Assembly (NCBI GenBank): GCA_024639445.1 | Contig: JAHEIJ010000013.1 | Coordinates: forward strand, 1 to 16,545 | Direction: 5' to 3' | Origin: Gammaproteobacteria bacterium | GTDB taxonomy: Bacteria > Pseudomonadota > Gammaproteobacteria > UBA6429 > Thiohalophilaceae | DNA: 16,545 nucleotides | Shown here: positions 14,495-16,545 of the stretch, piece by piece | How the letters are laid out: each line of letters opens with the position of its first letter | Numbering within the stretch: the first letter of the stretch is position 1 | Translations under genes and position numbers: made by a program | Notes under the pieces: model-generated | What the model was told of the DNA's origin: nothing | What the model saw: only the letters and a program-made list of their open reading frames with translations | The model's database searches: none

Positions 14495-14565
14495 GAATGA
14501 GCTAGCTGCTTGTAAGGACGGTGTTTGGCGACACAGCGTTCGCTGCTTGCCCTTGTTGGGAATGT

Positions 14566-14594
14566 ATTGTCGTGGTTTTTGCTGCCTGTTTCAA
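14566..14594 (-). promoter_or_regulatory. Possible sigma-70 promoter upstream of pyrG
   Basis: On the minus strand TTGAAA (plus-strand 14589-14594) and GACAAT (14566-14571) are separated by 17 nt, matching 5/6 and 4/6 of the consensus boxes. It lies in the 116-nt gap between the tilS stop and the pyrG ATG, the largest gap on this strand between accA and truD. No terminator hairpin for tilS is evident in the same gap. Confidence 0.38.
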
Positions 14595-14610
14595 TCTTTA
14601 CAAAGGCTTA

Positions 14611-15933
14611 TCAGTCTGTGTAGGCAATGGTAATCCCGGCTTCATTGCTCCCGGCCTGATGGGGTTCACAGGTGCAATAACCCACCACGGCGGCGATATC
14701 CTCATTGACATACAGCAGTGGTACCCGGCAACGTTCCCAGGGCGGTACACCCCATTCCTGCAGCAGGTTTTTCAACGAATGCCGATGACCCCGTCCCGCC
14801 GGCCGACAAACCTCACCCCCTTGGCGAAAACGCACCGTAATGGTGGCCATTTGCGGCAAGTTTGCCTTGAGGCCTTCACCAGTAACGGGTGTTGCCTGCA
14901 AAACCCGGCCATCTCCCAGTTCAAGCCTGCCGCTCAAATCCCAACTGAGCGGCGTGGAGTTCGAAGCAGGCTCGGTGGCCAATAAATACAATAAGCCGGC
15001 AAAGCGGCGCACCTGTCCCCCCGGCCAGCGAATACAGGGTTCGGCATCTCCGGCAGCCGTAATGACTTCTGTCAGGATTCGCAGCAAACGCTGGCGATCC
15101 GGCAGCGGCAAGGTGTTCACGGCATCGATCCAGTACCGCAGAACGTTGCGTTGTCGCTCAGCTGACAGTCGCAGCAGGCTTTCAATCCGCAGCGTGTCCG
15201 CTCGCGGTCCCGCCGTCAGACGCCAATCCTCCTCGGCCAATTGGTGCAATAACTCGGCTGTCTCGGCCTGGTGACCGGCGGCACGTGCCAGGGTAGTGGT
15301 CGCCGCGGGCCAACGGTCCTGCAAAAGTGGCAACACCCGCTGGCGCAGAAAGTTGCGGTCAAACTCCGTATCGAAATTACTGGGATCATCGATCCACTCA
15401 AGCTTTTCAACTTCGGCATAGCGACACAGGTCCTGACGCGAGAAATTCAGCAATGGCCGTCCCAGCCAGCCGGCACCCTGCGAGCGATACACCGGCATGG
15501 CCGCCAGGCCGCGAGGGCCGCTGCCACGTAACAACTGCAGCAACAAGGTCTCGGCCTGATCATCCCGGTGATGGGCCAGCAACAGGCCGTCTCCGGTATT
15601 CAGTACCTCGTTGAAAATTCGGTAGCGGGCTGCACGCGCGGCAGCCTCGGGGCTCTCGCCTCTGGCGCCCCGGGCATCGACGTTGACTTCCTGCAGGGGA
15701 ATCGCCAACGCCTCACACACCACACGGCAATGGGCCGCCCAGGTGGGCGCTGCATCATGCAGATTGTGATTTACATGCAGGGCATGCAGTTCAAGCGGGA
15801 GCTGGTCACGCAACGTAGCCAGGGCATGCAACAGGACAGTCGAATCACAACCCCCGCTGTAGGCCACCCAGTAGCGTTGCGCAAGCGGTAGCTGCGCTAA
15901 CTGGTCTAACAGCTGCGCCGGTGTAAATGACAT
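14611..15933 (-). CDS. tilS: tRNA(Ile)-lysidine synthetase
   Basis: TilS ligates lysine to C34 of the tRNA-Ile CAU anticodon, changing it to read AUA; it is normally essential. The 440-residue protein has the PP-loop ATP-binding motif SGGCDS (26-31), a conserved HHRDDQAETLLLQLLRGSG segment (about 119-137), the middle TilS substrate-binding domain (about 190-320) and the C-terminal TilS domain with GGEVCRPAGRGHRHSLKNLL, so it is the full-length, E. coli-like form. The start is an ATG 18 nt after accA, without a clear Shine-Dalgarno. The accA-tilS-pyrG order matches that in Pseudomonas. Confidence 0.96.
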   Translation of the reverse strand: MSFTPAQLLDQLAQLPLAQRYWVAYSGGCDSTVLLHALATLRDQLPLELHALHVNHNLHDAAPTWAAHCRVVCEALAIPLQEVNVDARGARGESPEAAARAARYRIFNEVLNTGDGLLLAHHRDDQAETLLLQLLRGSGPRGLAAMPVYRSQGAGWLGRPLLNFSRQDLCRYAEVEKLEWIDDPSNFDTEFDRNFLRQRVLPLLQDRWPAATTTLARAAGHQAETAELLHQLAEEDWRLTAGPRADTLRIESLLRLSAERQRNVLRYWIDAVNTLPLPDRQRLLRILTEVITAAGDAEPCIRWPGGQVRRFAGLLYLLATEPASNSTPLSWDLSGRLELGDGRVLQATPVTGEGLKANLPQMATITVRFRQGGEVCRPAGRGHRHSLKNLLQEWGVPPWERCRVPLLYVNEDIAAVVGYCTCEPHQAGSNEAGITIAYTD

Positions 15934-15951
15934 GTGACTGGGCGAGCTGGA

Positions 15952-16545
15952 TTACTCGCTGAAATTACCGTACTGCATCAGGCGTTGATAACGCTGATCC
16001 AACAGCTTATCGAGCGGAATGGCATCGAGCACGTCCAGGTTATCCTTGAGGGCCTGTTTCAGACTTTCCGCCATACTTTCCATATCACGATGTGCTCCGC
16101 CAAGGGGTTCATTGATGATCTGGTCAACAAGTTCCAGCTCCTGCAAGCGCGGCGCAGTCAGTCCCATGGCTTCCGCGGCTTCCGGGGCCTTCTCGGCGCT
16201 CTTCCAGAGAATGGAGGCACAGCCTTCCGGTGAAATCACCGAGTAGGTACTGTATTCCAGCATCAACAGGCGGTCGCCAACACCAATCGCCAGGGCGCCA
16301 CCGGAGCCGCCCTCGCCAATCACTGTGCAGATGATAGGTGTCTTGAGTTCCGACATGACAAACAAGTTGCGGGCAATGGCTTCACTCTGGCCCCGCTCCT
16401 CGGCTCCGACGCCGGGATAAGCGCCGGGCGTATCGATAAAGGTCAGGATCGGCAACTTGAACCGTTGCGCCATTTCCATCAGACGCTTGGCCTTGCGATA
16501 GCCTTCAGGACGCGGCATACCAAAATTACGACGGACTTTTTCCTT
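15952..16545 (-). CDS. accA: Acetyl-CoA carboxylase carboxyltransferase alpha subunit, C-terminal part
   Basis: AccA with AccD forms the carboxyltransferase that moves CO2 from biotin-AccB to acetyl-CoA, the first committed step of fatty-acid synthesis. About 197 C-terminal residues are visible. The reading frame stays open to the window edge: KVRRNFG precedes the internal MPRPEGYRK, as in E. coli AccA, so that internal Met is not the start. Diagnostic segments are TFIDTPGAYPGVGAEERGQS, VIGEGGSGGALAIGVGD, YSVISPEGCASILWKSA and the C-terminal RYQRLMQYGNFSE. The N-terminal part lies outside the window. tilS follows after 18 nt, so both may share a transcript. Confidence 0.97.
   Translation of the reverse strand, partial: KEKVRRNFGMPRPEGYRKAKRLMEMAQRFKLPILTFIDTPGAYPGVGAEERGQSEAIARNLFVMSELKTPIICTVIGEGGSGGALAIGVGDRLLMLEYSTYSVISPEGCASILWKSAEKAPEAAEAMGLTAPRLQELELVDQIINEPLGGAHRDMESMAESLKQALKDNLDVLDAIPLDKLLDQRYQRLMQYGNFSE

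Noticed and set aside
14495..14610. Possible terminator for tilS in the gap before pyrG
   Set aside because: Only a 4-bp self-complementary CTTTGTAAAG with no U-run is visible, too weak to call.
1..16545. CRISPR arrays, insertion sequences, prophage genes, tRNA/rRNA genes or riboswitches
   Set aside because: No direct-repeat arrays, transposase-like ORFs, cloverleaf sequences or recognisable aptamer cores were seen; gaps between genes are all under 170 nt.

Overview
This window is a compact, almost fully coding stretch of a bacterial chromosome, moderately GC-rich, with 18 recognisable protein genes and no tRNA, rRNA, mobile element or CRISPR array. The gene content and order (accA-tilS-pyrG-kdsA-eno-ftsB-ispD-ispF-truD, then surE-pcm-yqaA-nlpD-rpoS) is the conserved stationary-phase/isoprenoid neighbourhood of Gammaproteobacteria. 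RpoS, KDO synthesis and NlpD all point to a Gram-negative organism. The alaC-hom-thrC set, a metal-dependent type KdsA and a YqaA between pcm and nlpD argue against an enteric. A free-living, non-enteric gammaproteobacterium (Chromatiales/Xanthomonadales/Pseudomonas side) fits, but I cannot name the genus.

Layout, reading mostly on the minus strand from the right end. (1) 16545-14611: accA (cut by the window edge) and tilS. (2) 14494-8059: pyrG, kdsA, eno, ftsB, ispD, ispF and truD, tightly spaced, with a plausible promoter upstream of pyrG. (3) 7500-8042: a lone plus-strand smr gene between truD and surE. (4) 7334-3533: surE, pcm, yqaA, nlpD and rpoS, each start touching or nearly touching the previous stop, closed by a strong hairpin terminator. 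(5) 3040-3459: a plus-strand Mth938-family gene that converges on rpoS and shares that terminator. (6) 2879-1: alaC, hom and thrC (thrC cut by the left edge), divergent from the Mth938 gene and preceded by a promoter with a perfect TTGACA box.

Functionally the window joins central and biosynthetic metabolism (enolase, CTP synthase, acetyl-CoA carboxylase, MEP pathway, KDO, homoserine/threonine) with cell division (FtsB, NlpD), RNA modification (TilS, TruD) and stationary-phase maintenance (SurE, Pcm, RpoS). I see no clearly new system. The points most worth a second look are the uncharacterised Mth938 gene beside rpoS, the antisense smr gene with a sigma-S-like -10 sequence upstream, the acidic N-terminal segment of RpoS, and the metal-dependent KdsA signature.
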